64,000 nucleotides of DNA from assembly GCF_002119685.1 (NCBI RefSeq), contig NZ_CP021108.1, forward strand, positions 1,178,001 to 1,242,000, written 5' to 3'. A model generated the notes under the pieces. It did no database searches. It saw nothing but the letters and a program-made list of their open reading frames with translations, and had not been told where the DNA came from. The DNA comes from Bordetella genomosp. 8 (GTDB lineage: Bacteria > Pseudomonadota > Gammaproteobacteria > Burkholderiales > Burkholderiaceae_B). Both the position numbers and the translations under genes were made by a program. Below, piece by piece: positions 32,382-42,083 of the stretch. Position 1 is the stretch's first letter. Every line of letters begins with the position of its first letter.

Positions 32382-33530
32382 CTACTTCACCAGCGTCCAG
32401 TTGCCGTTCTTGACCGTGATCAGGACGCGGCCGCGCTCGTCGAAACCGCTGTGATCCTGCGGGCTCATGTTGTACACGCCCTGCGTGCCGACCAGGTCGC
32501 GCGTCTGCTCCAGCGCGTCGCGCAGCGCGGACCGGAAAGCCGGCGTGCCCGGCGCGCCGGCTTTCTCGGCCTGGGGAACGGCGCGTTCCAGCAGCAGGCC
32601 GGCATCGTACACATTCGCGCCGAAAGTGGCCGGCGCCGCGCTGTAGCGCTGGCGATAGGCATCGATATACGCGGTGGCGACCTTCCTGGATGGGTTGTCG
32701 TCGGCGATCTCCGGCAGCACCAGCATGGGGCCGGCGGCCAGGATGGTGCCTTCCACTTTCTTCCCGCCGAGCTTCAGGAAATCGGGCAGCGCCGCCCCAT
32801 GGGTCTGGTAAAACTGGCCACGGTAGCCAAGGTCGACGAGCGTGGTCTCCGGCAGGACACTGGCGCCGCCGGGGGCCGCGATCAGCACGGCGTCCGGCTT
32901 GGCCGCCAGCAGCTTCAGGGCCTGACCGGTGACCGAGCTGTCGGTGCGCACGTAGCGTTCGCTGGCGACGATCTCGATACGGCGCCGCGCGGCCAGGTCG
33001 GCGAATACCTTGTGCCAGTTCTCGCCATACGGATCGTTCAGGCCGATGAAGCCCACCGTCTTCACGCCGGCCAGCGCCATGTGGTCGACCAGGGCCTGGG
33101 CGATGATGTCGTCGTTCTGCGTGGTCTTGAACACCCACTTCTTCTGCGTGTCCATGGGCAGCACCGCCGCCGCCGTGCCCACCGGCGCCAGCAGCGGGAC
33201 GCCGGCCTCGGCGACGAAGGGCAGGATGGCCAGCGTATTGGGCGAGCCGGGCGGGCCGATGATGGCGTCGACGTGGTCTTCGTTGATCAGCTTGCGCACC
33301 GCGGTGACCGATTGCGTCGTATCGCTCGCGTCATCCAGCACGATGTATTGCACGGTCAGGTCGCCGATGCGCGTGGGCAGCAGCGGCACGGTGTTCTTCT
33401 GCGGGATGCCGACCAGCGCCGTCGGGCCGGTCGAGGAAGTGACGACGCCGATCTTCATTTGTGCGAAGCTCGGCAAGGCTAGGCAGGCGGCCAGCAGCGC
33501 CATGGCGGCACGCAGGGCTTTGGACGGCAT
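32382..33530 (-). CDS. livK: Branched-chain amino-acid-type periplasmic binding protein
   Basis: A 382-residue precursor of the LivK (Peripla_BP_6) type. The start at 33530 gives a clean signal peptide (MPSKALRAAMALLAACLALPSFA), cleaved near residue 23. The mature protein shows MKIGVVTSSTGPTALVGIPQKN, VDAIIGPPGSPNTLAILPFVAEAGVPLLAPVG, and GFIGLNDPYGENWHKVFADLA, the usual ligand-cleft segments. Ligand is uncertain, since members of this family also carry amides, urea and aromatic compounds. It is the first gene of the transporter operon. Confidence 0.88.
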   Translation of the reverse strand: MPSKALRAAMALLAACLALPSFAQMKIGVVTSSTGPTALVGIPQKNTVPLLPTRIGDLTVQYIVLDDASDTTQSVTAVRKLINEDHVDAIIGPPGSPNTLAILPFVAEAGVPLLAPVGTAAAVLPMDTQKKWVFKTTQNDDIIAQALVDHMALAGVKTVGFIGLNDPYGENWHKVFADLAARRRIEIVASERYVRTDSSVTGQALKLLAAKPDAVLIAAPGGASVLPETTLVDLGYRGQFYQTHGAALPDFLKLGGKKVEGTILAAGPMLVLPEIADDNPSRKVATAYIDAYRQRYSAAPATFGANVYDAGLLLERAVPQAEKAGAPGTPAFRSALRDALEQTRDLVGTQGVYNMSPQDHSGFDERGRVLITVKNGNWTLVK

Positions 33531-33677
33531 GGTGGGCTCCAGGATCGGATAGGGATCAGGCAACGGGCGCTATTGAACCACGCGGAACCGCGCGGCGGGC
33601 GCGCCGCCATGGCCCGCCTGCTGTCATCCGCATGTCATTCCGACGGCTCGACGCGCCGTCGCTACCGCCCGATCCGC

Positions 33678-34211
33678 CTAATGGCGTGGCGGCGTGCCGC
33701 GGTCGACGTCGTTCTCGTCGTCCTCGTCCTCGTCTTCGTCTTCGTCCTCGTCGTCTTCGTCATCCTCGTCTTCGAGGGCGGCGAGGTCTTCATCGGAGAG
33801 GACGAAGGGCAATACATCGGCCAGCGTGTCCGACCAGGCGGATTCTTCTCCGTCCTGGTCCAGCTTGACGAAGCGTTCGCCTTCGGCCAGCGTGATCTGG
33901 ATGGCCCAAAGGTACAGGCAATCGTAGGCCTGCTCGTCGGTACCCGTCAGGCCGCCACGGCTGCCCAGCAGCCTGGCGTCGGGCCCGCCCATCTGCACGC
34001 GCACGGGATCATGCTCGCCGCCTTCCAGCGCATCCGCATCCAGCGGTATGCCGAAGGTGACCCATTCGAGGCCGTCGTCCGCGGTGCCGACTTCGGCCAG
34101 CACCGGCTTGCCCAGGTAGGCGCTCAGGGCATCGGCGGTCTTGGCCAGCATGTCCAGTTCCGCGGTCTGGAAGCGCGAAACGGAGTCGGGGGGAGTGGCT
34201 GAGGCGGACAT
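33678..34211 (-). CDS. Hypothetical protein with extreme acidic C-terminal tail
   Basis: A 177-residue cytoplasmic protein. Residues about 1-145 are soluble and ordered-looking (LAKTADALSAYLGKPVLAEVGTADDGLEWVTFGIPLD, then EQAYDCLYLWAIQITLAEGERFVKLDQDGEE). The tail from about 147 is a run of Glu and Asp ending in a short basic end (GTPPRH). The tail is encoded by imperfect GTC/CTC/TTC triplets at 33711-33775 on the plus strand. I do not recognise a family. The start at 34211 lies 229 bp from divergent ettA. A nucleic-acid-mimic or ribosome-associated role is conceivable from the tail, but nothing in sequence proves it. Confidence 0.75.
   Translation of the reverse strand: MSASATPPDSVSRFQTAELDMLAKTADALSAYLGKPVLAEVGTADDGLEWVTFGIPLDADALEGGEHDPVRVQMGGPDARLLGSRGGLTGTDEQAYDCLYLWAIQITLAEGERFVKLDQDGEESAWSDTLADVLPFVLSDEDLAALEDEDDEDDEDEDEDEDEDDENDVDRGTPPRH
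33711..33775 (+). repeat. Imperfect trinucleotide tract encoding an acidic tail
   Basis: Repeated GTC, CTC and TTC triplets that read on the minus strand as GAC and GAG/GAA, giving the Asp/Glu tail of the gene at 33678-34211. Length change by triplets would keep the frame, so it can vary tail length but would not switch the gene off. Confidence 0.7.
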
Positions 34212-34440
34212 TATGCTTTCCTGCTGCTGCACGGCGCCTCGCAAGGCGCCAGGGGAACTGTAAGAATATCGAAAGAGCGGCAAAAGGAGAATCGGCCAAT
34301 GGGTCGTCCCTGCTTTTTCCTGCCCGTCGTTGATCGCATGGTGCCGGTGGCCGGCACGGTGCGCCGGCACGGGCCGGTCGCTGTGCGCGGTCACACGCCC
34401 TACAATCACCCATTCGATCGGAAATTTTCAAGCATCCTCC

Positions 34441-36114
<1,674 letters not shown>

Positions 36115-36173
36115 GCCGCTGAAGCAAGCCGCCAGGGCCAGCCGCGCCACGTCGCAATCGTCAGGAGATCGCC

Positions 36174-36710
36174 ATGCCCGTCCACAATGCAGCGGATGCC
36201 ACCGTCCTGGTCGTGGACATGCAGGCGCGGCTGATGCCCGTGATCGACGACGGCGCCGCCGTGCTCGCGGCCGCCATCAAACTGGCGGCCGGCGCGTCCC
36301 TGCTGGACGTGCCCGTGGTGGCCACCGAACACCATCGCGCCGCGCTGGGCGCCACGGTGCCCGAGATCGCGGGGCAGGTGCGCGGGGTCTTCCCCAAAAT
36401 GCATTTCTCGGCGGCGGCCGAGTCCGGTTTCGACAGCTGGCTGCCCAATGCCCGCGGCACGGTATTCATCGCGGGTTGCGAAGCGCACATCTGCGTGCTG
36501 CAGACCGCGCTCGAACTGCGGCGCATGGGGCGACGCGTGTGCCTGGTGGCGGATGCCTGCGGCTCGCGGCGACGCGCCGATTTCGATTTCGCGATGCAGC
36601 GGGCGCGCGCCCATGACATCGACGTGGTCACCGTCGAGATGGCACTGTTCGAATGGTTGGGCAGCTGCGAACATGCGCGCTTCCGCGACGTGTTACGTCT
36701 GGTCAAATAG
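36174..36710 (+). CDS. Isochorismatase-family cysteine hydrolase
   Basis: A 178-residue cytoplasmic hydrolase. The likely catalytic triad is visible: Asp15 in LVVDMQARL, Lys75 in GVFPKMHFS and nucleophile Cys107 in GCEAHICVLQTALELRRMG. This is the YcaC/nicotinamidase-like fold. The substrate is unknown; the compact form with TEHHRAALGATVPEI resembles YcaC-type proteins rather than true isochorismatases. It begins 59 bp after ettA on the same strand and may be co-transcribed with it. Confidence 0.85.
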   Translation: MPVHNAADATVLVVDMQARLMPVIDDGAAVLAAAIKLAAGASLLDVPVVATEHHRAALGATVPEIAGQVRGVFPKMHFSAAAESGFDSWLPNARGTVFIAGCEAHICVLQTALELRRMGRRVCLVADACGSRRRADFDFAMQRARAHDIDVVTVEMALFEWLGSCEHARFRDVLRLVK

Positions 36711-36762
36711 GGCGGCGGTCGAGCAACATCGCGCCTCGGAAGCTGGCGCGGAACTGAACGGT

Positions 36763-36768
36763 TTGACA
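36763..36768 (+). promoter_or_regulatory. Possible -35 box before the OsmB-like gene
   Basis: A perfect TTGACA lies 143 bp before the lipoprotein start in the 200-bp gap after the hydrolase. The hexamer 17 bp downstream (TCACAC) is a poor -10, so promoter strength or sigma factor cannot be judged. Confidence 0.25.
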
Positions 36769-36910
36769 CAACTGTTGGGCAAAGTTCACACCCCCACCGT
36801 CATTCATTTGCAATGCTGGATCTGTCGTCCATGACGGCATCGCCCAAGACGGCGCGGCGGCAGGGCCTGATTTCCCCGCCTGGCGCCTTCGATGTCAGGA
36901 GGAAGAAATC

Positions 36911-37132
36911 ATGAAGATCAAAACATTATCCAAACTGTGCGCGGTTGCGCTGATCGCCACGTCCGCGGCGGGCTGTTCTACGTGGGACGGCATGAGCCAC
37001 CGGCAGAAGGCGACGGTCACCGGGGCCGGTATCGGCGGCGTGGCCGGCGCGGTCATCACCAACGGCGGCGTGCTCGGCACGGTCGGCGGCGCGGCCATCG
37101 GCGGCGTGATCGGCAACCAGGTCGGCAAGTAA
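36911..37132 (+). CDS. OsmB-like glycine-zipper lipoprotein
   Basis: A 73-residue lipoprotein. The signal peptide ends in lipobox SAAGC with acylated Cys22. Then STWDGMSHRQKATVTGAGIGGVAGAVITNGG leads into a glycine-zipper helix pair (GGVLGTVGGAAIGGVIGNQVG, residues about 50-71) of the type seen in OsmB and SlyB. Such proteins sit in the outer or inner membrane; OsmB is induced by osmotic stress. A strong AGGAGGAAG ribosome site precedes the ATG. An intrinsic terminator follows 22 bp after the stop. Confidence 0.85.
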   Translation: MKIKTLSKLCAVALIATSAAGCSTWDGMSHRQKATVTGAGIGGVAGAVITNGGVLGTVGGAAIGGVIGNQVGK

Positions 37133-37154
37133 TCCGCGGCGGCAAGCCGGCGGT

Positions 37155-37193
37155 AAAAAGCCCGCCCCGCGTTCTGCGCGGGGCGGGCTTTTT
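37155..37193 (+). terminator. Strong intrinsic terminator, bidirectional
   Basis: A perfect 16-bp stem, AAAAAGCCCGCCCCGC with GCGGGGCGGGCTTTTT, loop GTTCTGC. T-runs on both strands mean it can stop the OsmB-like gene from the left and minE (stop at 37221) from the right. Confidence 0.9.
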
Positions 37194-37220
37194 GCGTCCC
37201 TGCCTGGGCGTACGCGGCTG

Positions 37221-37475
37221 CTAGGGCTGCGGCATCTCGATCTTGACCTCGAGGATTTCCAGGGTGTCCTGGCGTTCCAGGTGCACCTTGATGTCCTCGG
37301 GATTGATCTTCACGTATTTCGAGATGACGGCGATCAGCTCTTGCTGCAGTTGCGGCAAATAGTCGGGCGAGCCGTCGCGGCCCGAGCGCTCATGCGCCAG
37401 GATGATCTGCAGACGCTCCTTGGCAACGCTGGCGGATGACTTTTTCTGACCGAGCAGAAAGGACAGAAGGGACAT
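37221..37475 (-). CDS. minE: Cell division topological specificity factor MinE
   Basis: An 84-residue protein. The N-terminal amphipathic/MinD-contact part ([32 protein letters not shown]) is followed by the dimerisation domain ([44 protein letters not shown]). MinE stimulates MinD ATPase and drives pole-to-pole Min oscillation. It starts 3 bp after minD ends, in the common order minC, minD, minE, and is followed by a strong terminator. Confidence 0.95.
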   Translation of the reverse strand: MSLLSFLLGQKKSSASVAKERLQIILAHERSGRDGSPDYLPQLQQELIAVISKYVKINPEDIKVHLERQDTLEILEVKIEMPQP

Positions 37476-37478
37476 CGA

Positions 37479-38294
37479 TTACTTGCCTCCGAATATGCGT
37501 TTCAGGAAACCGGGCTTCGCATAGTCGGTAAAACGCAGCGAACGCTCCTCGCCGAGATACCGGGCCACCACATCCTTGTACGCTTCCGCGACGTCGGTAT
37601 CCTTCAGGTGGATGGCCGGCACGCCCTGGTTGGACGCTTGCAGAACCGATTCGGATTCGGGGATGACGCCGATCAGTTTGATGCGCAGGATGTCTTCGAT
37701 GTCCTGCAGCGAAAGCATTTCGCCTTCGGACACGCGCTTGGGGTTGTAGCGCGTCAGCAGCAGGTATTCCTTGACCGGTTCGTCGCCTTCCACGGCGCGC
37801 TTCGATTTGGCCGCCAGTATGCCCAGGATGCGGTCCGAATCGCGCACGGAAGAGACTTCCGGGTTGGTGACGACCAGCGCGTCATCGGCAAAGTAGGCGG
37901 CCATCAGCGCGCCGGTTTCGATACCGGCGGGCGAATCGCAGACGATGTAGTCGAAACCCATCTCCTTCAATTCGTCGATGACCTTGCCCACGCCTTCCTG
38001 CGTCAAGGCATCCTTGTCGCGGGTTTGCGAAGCGGGCAGGACGAACAGGTTTTCCAGCTGCTTGTCCTTGATCAGCGCCTGCTTCAACGAGGCTTCGCCC
38101 TGGATCACATTGACGAAGTCGTACACGACACGCCGTTCGCAGCCCATGATCAGGTCCAGATTGCGCAAGCCGACGTCGAAGTCGATTACAGCGGTCTTGT
38201 GTCCGCGCATCGCTAGGCCGGAAGAGAAACTGGCGCTGGTAGTCGTCTTGCCCACCCCGCCCTTGCCGGAAGTGACCACAACAGTACGCGTCAT
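37479..38294 (-). CDS. minD: Septum site-determining ATPase MinD
   Basis: A 271-residue deviant Walker ATPase. KGGVGKTTTS (11-20) supplies the signature lysine Lys11 and Lys16, DFDVGLRNLDLIMGCERRVVYDFVNV is the switch region, and VCDSPAGIETGA is the second motif. The C-terminal amphipathic helix (YLGEERSLRFTDYAKPGFLKRIFGGK) mediates membrane binding. With ATP it dimerises on the membrane and recruits MinC. It lies between minC (184 bp upstream) and minE (3 bp downstream). Confidence 0.96.
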   Translation of the reverse strand: MTRTVVVTSGKGGVGKTTTSASFSSGLAMRGHKTAVIDFDVGLRNLDLIMGCERRVVYDFVNVIQGEASLKQALIKDKQLENLFVLPASQTRDKDALTQEGVGKVIDELKEMGFDYIVCDSPAGIETGALMAAYFADDALVVTNPEVSSVRDSDRILGILAAKSKRAVEGDEPVKEYLLLTRYNPKRVSEGEMLSLQDIEDILRIKLIGVIPESESVLQASNQGVPAIHLKDTDVAEAYKDVVARYLGEERSLRFTDYAKPGFLKRIFGGK

Positions 38295-38478
38295 GTCGAT
38301 AGAACCCTTATGTCCTGAGCAAATAAATCGCAGTATCGTAAAGCAAAACTGCGCGTTTAGCGTTTCTTCAACGCCTCCGGCAACCCTTGGTCACCAAGTC
38401 CCCATGGGGGACAGGACCCGCCGGGCCGCGCGCACATGGCGCAGCCGCTCTTTCGTGGCTTGGGCCCTTATGCCGCCG

Positions 38479-39483
38479 TCAAGCTTTCAACGCCTCGATA
38501 CGCAAGGTGTCGCCGTCCAGGCGGACCAGCGCGGGCTGGCCGTGCAGCGTCGAGTCGAGCTTGTCTTCCACCACGCGGTACACCCCGGCCACGGCCAGCA
38601 GTTCCGCATCCAGATGCGTGGTGAAGATGCGCGCCGACGTGTCGCCGCGCGCGCCGGCCATGGCCTTGCCGCGCAAGGGACCATAGACGTGCACATTGCC
38701 GTCCGCGATCACTTCCGCGCCCTGGCTGACCATGCCGATCACCACCAGGTCGGTGTGGCGCGCGTAGACGCGCTGCCCCGAACGCAGGGGACGGCTGATC
38801 ACCAGCGCGGATGAAGACTGCGGGTCGGCGGGCGTGGGAGCCGGCGACGAGGTGGTTTCTCGCGCCGCCCGCGACGGCAGCGGTTCGCGCGTGCGTCCGG
38901 TGGCGGTCGCCGGTTTGCCATTCGCGCCCGCGGACGGCGCCGGCTTGCCATTGCCATTGCCAGCGGCCGCTACGTCGCCGGTGGCCGCGGCGGAGGTGAC
39001 CTTGCCGGCATCGGCGGCCGGCGCATTCGGGGCTGCTCCATACGCGGCTGGCCCGTCGGCGGCGGCTTCTTCGACGCCCGCTCGCGGGGCCGGCTCCGTG
39101 GTCAGGGCGGCGGCGGGCTGCGTGGGCATGGGCGGCGGCGAGTTGCCGGCGTCGACCGGCGCCGGCCGGGCTGGCGGGGTCGACAGCTCGACGGGCGCCA
39201 GGCCCGCGGCCTGGGCGGCTTGCAGCGTGTCGCCTTCGGCCACCACCCCGATGGGCGGCAGATTATGTTTGCGCAAGGCGTCCAGCAGCGCCGGCCAATC
39301 GACCGGGCCGTCGACGCGGCTGGCGTCGATCACGACAGGTTCGTTCTCGAAAAAGCTGCCGGCGTCGGCCATGCGCTGGTCGAGGGCGGCGGCCAGCCGG
39401 GCGATATCGGCGCTATGCAAAACGACGCGCACGGCGTAGAGCGTTGCGCTTTTGAAATCCAGGGCTAGGGAATCGGAGCTCAT
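38479..39483 (-). CDS. minC: Septum site-determining protein MinC with long linker
   Basis: A 334-residue protein, about 100 longer than E. coli MinC (231). Residues about 1-105 are the FtsZ-inhibiting N-domain ([53 protein letters not shown] segment). Residues about 106-215 are a low-complexity Ala/Pro/Gly linker. Residues about 220-334 are the right-handed beta-helix that binds MinD ([46 protein letters not shown]). The start at 39483 was chosen because the N-domain begins there; the longer upstream frame lacks similarity. Linkers of this type vary in length in related genera. Confidence 0.92.
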   Translation of the reverse strand: MSSDSLALDFKSATLYAVRVVLHSADIARLAAALDQRMADAGSFFENEPVVIDASRVDGPVDWPALLDALRKHNLPPIGVVAEGDTLQAAQAAGLAPVELSTPPARPAPVDAGNSPPPMPTQPAAALTTEPAPRAGVEEAAADGPAAYGAAPNAPAADAGKVTSAAATGDVAAAGNGNGKPAPSAGANGKPATATGRTREPLPSRAARETTSSPAPTPADPQSSSALVISRPLRSGQRVYARHTDLVVIGMVSQGAEVIADGNVHVYGPLRGKAMAGARGDTSARIFTTHLDAELLAVAGVYRVVEDKLDSTLHGQPALVRLDGDTLRIEALKA

Positions 39484-39656
39484 CTTTGCGGCGAAAAACC
39501 GGAAAAAACCGCCGGTTACGGTAACGACGGGCATGATAACCGAGCGGCCATCCAAGATACCCGTTGGTGCGATATTGCCGCGCACCCGAGGGCGCCACGG
39601 GCACATGCCTTGCGCGACTGTTCCCCAACCCTACTCGGTTGAACAGGAGCATACAC

Positions 39657-40055
39657 ATGAGCAATCGCGATACGCCCCACCGTCCGACCGGCCTGAGCGG
39701 CCAGGAAGAAGAAGCGCTGCGGACCCTGGAAAAAGGCTACGACCCCGACGCCGGGGCCCTGCCGGACAAGGAATTGCCCGTGCATGACGATCGCGATCGC
39801 AAGCCGGGCGACGATGCGATGGCCCCGCAGGGCCGCGGTGGGAAAGGCAGGCAGGCGGCTGGCCCGGACGCCCATGTCACCGGGCGGCAGTCCTCGCGCG
39901 AAGCGGGTGGGGCGTCCGCCGATCCGCTGGGCGACGCCGAACGCAAGGGCCTGCTGCCATCGAGCAACGTGGCCACGCCGCCCATGGACCGGCCCGACGA
40001 TACCGGCTCGATGCCGGCCAACCTGGACCCGGACACCACGCGTCGACGCCCCTAG
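39657..40055 (+). CDS. Hypothetical hydrophilic, probably disordered protein
   Basis: A 132-residue protein rich in Gly, Pro, Asp and Arg, with no signal peptide, membrane segment or Cys. It begins MSNRDTPHRPTGLSGQEEEALRTLEKGYDPDAGALPDKELPVHDDRDRKPGDDAMAP-like text and ends DPDTTRRRP. An AGGAG precedes the ATG at 39657, which favours that start over an in-frame one 93 bp upstream. I do not recognise a family. The gene stands alone between divergent minC and convergent glnS; its stop codon lies in a 14-bp tandem repeat. Stress- or surface-associated low-complexity proteins look like this, but function is unknown. Confidence 0.65.
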   Translation: MSNRDTPHRPTGLSGQEEEALRTLEKGYDPDAGALPDKELPVHDDRDRKPGDDAMAPQGRGGKGRQAAGPDAHVTGRQSSREAGGASADPLGDAERKGLLPSSNVATPPMDRPDDTGSMPANLDPDTTRRRP

Positions 40056-40089
40056 CCGGGCGCCCCTAGCCGGGCACCCCTGGCCGGGC
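40048..40089 (+). repeat. Three tandem copies of a 14-bp unit
   Basis: GCCCCTAGCCGGGC at 40048-40061 and 40062-40075, and ACCCCTGGCCGGGC at 40076-40089. The first copy holds the TAG stop of the hydrophilic protein; the array ends 1 bp before the glnS stop. It fills the whole gap between two convergent genes. Confidence 0.85.
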
Positions 40090-40090
40090 C

Positions 40091-41860
40091 TCAGCCCTGG
40101 CCCCAGGAATCCTTCAGCGTGACCACGCGATTCAGGATGGGCGTTTCCGCCGTCGAAGTCGCGCTGTCCAGGGTGAAATAACCCAGCCGTTCGAACTGCC
40201 ACGTCACGCCCGGGACGAGTTCGGTCCCCGGTTCCAGCCAGCCTTGCACGGTCTGGCGCGAATCCGGATTCAGCGCGGCGATGAAGTCCTTGTCGCCGGC
40301 ATCCGGGTGGGGGTCGGCAAACAGGCGATCATAGAGCTGGATCGTCGCGCCGATGGCATGCGCCGCGCTGACCCAGGTGATATTGCCCTTTACCTTGACG
40401 CTGTCGGCCCCCGGCGTGCCGCTCTTGGTTTCCGGCAGATACTCGGCCTGGACTTCCACCACCTTGCCCTGGTCGTCCTTGACGAAGCCGGTGCAACGCA
40501 CCACGTACCCGTACTTCAGTCGCACCAGGTTACCGGGGAACAGGCGGAAATACTTCTTGGGCGGCTCTTCGCGGAAATCGTCCTGCTCGATCCACAGGGT
40601 GCGCGACAGCGGGAATTCACGCTGCCCCTGGGCGGGATCGCGCGGATTGCGCGGCGCGCTGCACATCTCGACCCGGTCTTCCGGGTAGTTGGTGAGGACC
40701 AGCTTCAAGGGTTGCAGCACGGCCACGGAGCGCGGCGCGACCGGATCCAGTTCGTCGCGCACGGCGGCTTCCAGCAGGCCGTAGTCGATGCGCGAATCCG
40801 ACTTCGAAATACTGGTGCGGTCGCAGAACAGGCGGATCGCCGACGCCGGATAGCCGCGCCGGCGCATGCCGAACAAGGTGGGCATGCGCGGGTCGTCCCA
40901 GCCATCCACATGGCCGTCGCGTACCAGCTGCAGCAGCTTGCGCTTGCTGGTGACCACGTAGGTCATGTTCAGGCGCGCGAATTCATACTGGTGCGGCAAC
41001 GGGCGTGCCAGCAGGCCCAGTTCGGCCAGGCGATCCAGCGTCCAGTCGTAGAACGGCCGCTGGTCTTCGAATTCCAGCGTGCAGATGCTGTGCGTGATGC
41101 CTTCCAGGGCATCTTCGATGGGATGCGCCCAGGTATACATGGGATAGATGCACCACTTGTCGCCGGTCCGGTGATGGGTGGCGTGGCGCACGCGATAGAT
41201 CACGGGGTCGCGCAGATTGATGTTGGGCGACGCCATATCGATGCGCGCGCGCAGCACCATGCTGCCGTCCGGATGCTTGCCATCGCGCATTTCGGCCAGC
41301 AGGTCCAGCGATTCCTGGGCCGGCCGGTCGCGCCAGGGCGAGTTGGTGCCCGGCTCGGTCAGCGTGCCGCGGCTGGCGCGGATTTCTTCGGGCGACTGCT
41401 GGTCCACGTAGGCGTAGCCGGCGCGGATCAGCGCCTGCGCGAAGGCGTACATGGTGTCGAAGTAGTCGCTGGCGAAATACAGCTGCTCGCGGCCGTCCGC
41501 GGCTTTCCAGTCGAAGCCCAGCCAGCGCACGGCTTCGACGATGGCGTCGACGTATTCCTGGTCTTCCTTCTCGGGATTGGTGTCGTCGAAGCGCAGGTGA
41601 CAGGTGCCGCCGTAGTCCCGCGCCAGCCCGAAGTTCACGCAGATGCTCTTGGCATGGCCGATATGCAGGTAGCCGTTCGGCTCGGGCGGGAAGCGGGTGC
41701 GGATGCGCGCCGGGTCCAGGCCGCCCTGGGCCTGTACCGCCGCCGGACCGGGAACGCCGGCCCAGTGCTTGTCCTTGAAGCGCTCGGCCTTGAGGTCGGC
41801 CTCGATGATGTGCCGCAGGAAGTTGGCGGTGGCGGCGGGGGGCGGGGAAGCAGTGGTCAT
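40091..41860 (-). CDS. glnS: Glutaminyl-tRNA synthetase
   Basis: A 589-residue class I synthetase. The HIGH motif is in PPEPNGYLHIGHAKSICVNFG (HIGH 66-69), and DDTNPEKEDQEYVDAI, WCIYPMYTWAHPIEDALEGITHSICTLEFEDQRPFYDWTLD and VTSKRKLLQLV (the KMSKS-equivalent, as in other GlnRS) follow. The C-terminal anticodon-binding beta-barrels contain YFRLFPGNLVRLKYGYVV. It charges tRNA-Gln in the cytoplasm. The start at 41860 gives about 45 residues before the catalytic core; a longer upstream frame is low-complexity and overlaps cydA. It is divergent from the cydA-like gene, with 223 bp between starts. Confidence 0.95.
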   Translation of the reverse strand: MTTASPPPAATANFLRHIIEADLKAERFKDKHWAGVPGPAAVQAQGGLDPARIRTRFPPEPNGYLHIGHAKSICVNFGLARDYGGTCHLRFDDTNPEKEDQEYVDAIVEAVRWLGFDWKAADGREQLYFASDYFDTMYAFAQALIRAGYAYVDQQSPEEIRASRGTLTEPGTNSPWRDRPAQESLDLLAEMRDGKHPDGSMVLRARIDMASPNINLRDPVIYRVRHATHHRTGDKWCIYPMYTWAHPIEDALEGITHSICTLEFEDQRPFYDWTLDRLAELGLLARPLPHQYEFARLNMTYVVTSKRKLLQLVRDGHVDGWDDPRMPTLFGMRRRGYPASAIRLFCDRTSISKSDSRIDYGLLEAAVRDELDPVAPRSVAVLQPLKLVLTNYPEDRVEMCSAPRNPRDPAQGQREFPLSRTLWIEQDDFREEPPKKYFRLFPGNLVRLKYGYVVRCTGFVKDDQGKVVEVQAEYLPETKSGTPGADSVKVKGNITWVSAAHAIGATIQLYDRLFADPHPDAGDKDFIAALNPDSRQTVQGWLEPGTELVPGVTWQFERLGYFTLDSATSTAETPILNRVVTLKDSWGQG

Positions 41861-42083
41861 GCTGGGCGTCGTAAAGGCGGCGGCAAAGGGACAATTTTGC
41901 CACGTTCGGGGCCGGGCGCCTCGACGGCCCCCACGGCTGGGCGCCGCGCGTGCACCGCGCCCAGCCCGCGCGCGGCCCGCGCCCGCGTCCGCGGCCACGG
42001 CAGCGCCCCCGCCCGCGGCCGCGCCGAACCAGCCGCCCAGGGGCGGCGCGGCCGGCGTAAACCCGACTAAACTAGCGCCCACC

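Noticed and set aside
33711..33775. The triplet tract as a phase-variable on/off switch.
   Set aside because: The repeat unit is three bases, so slippage changes tail length but cannot shift the frame.
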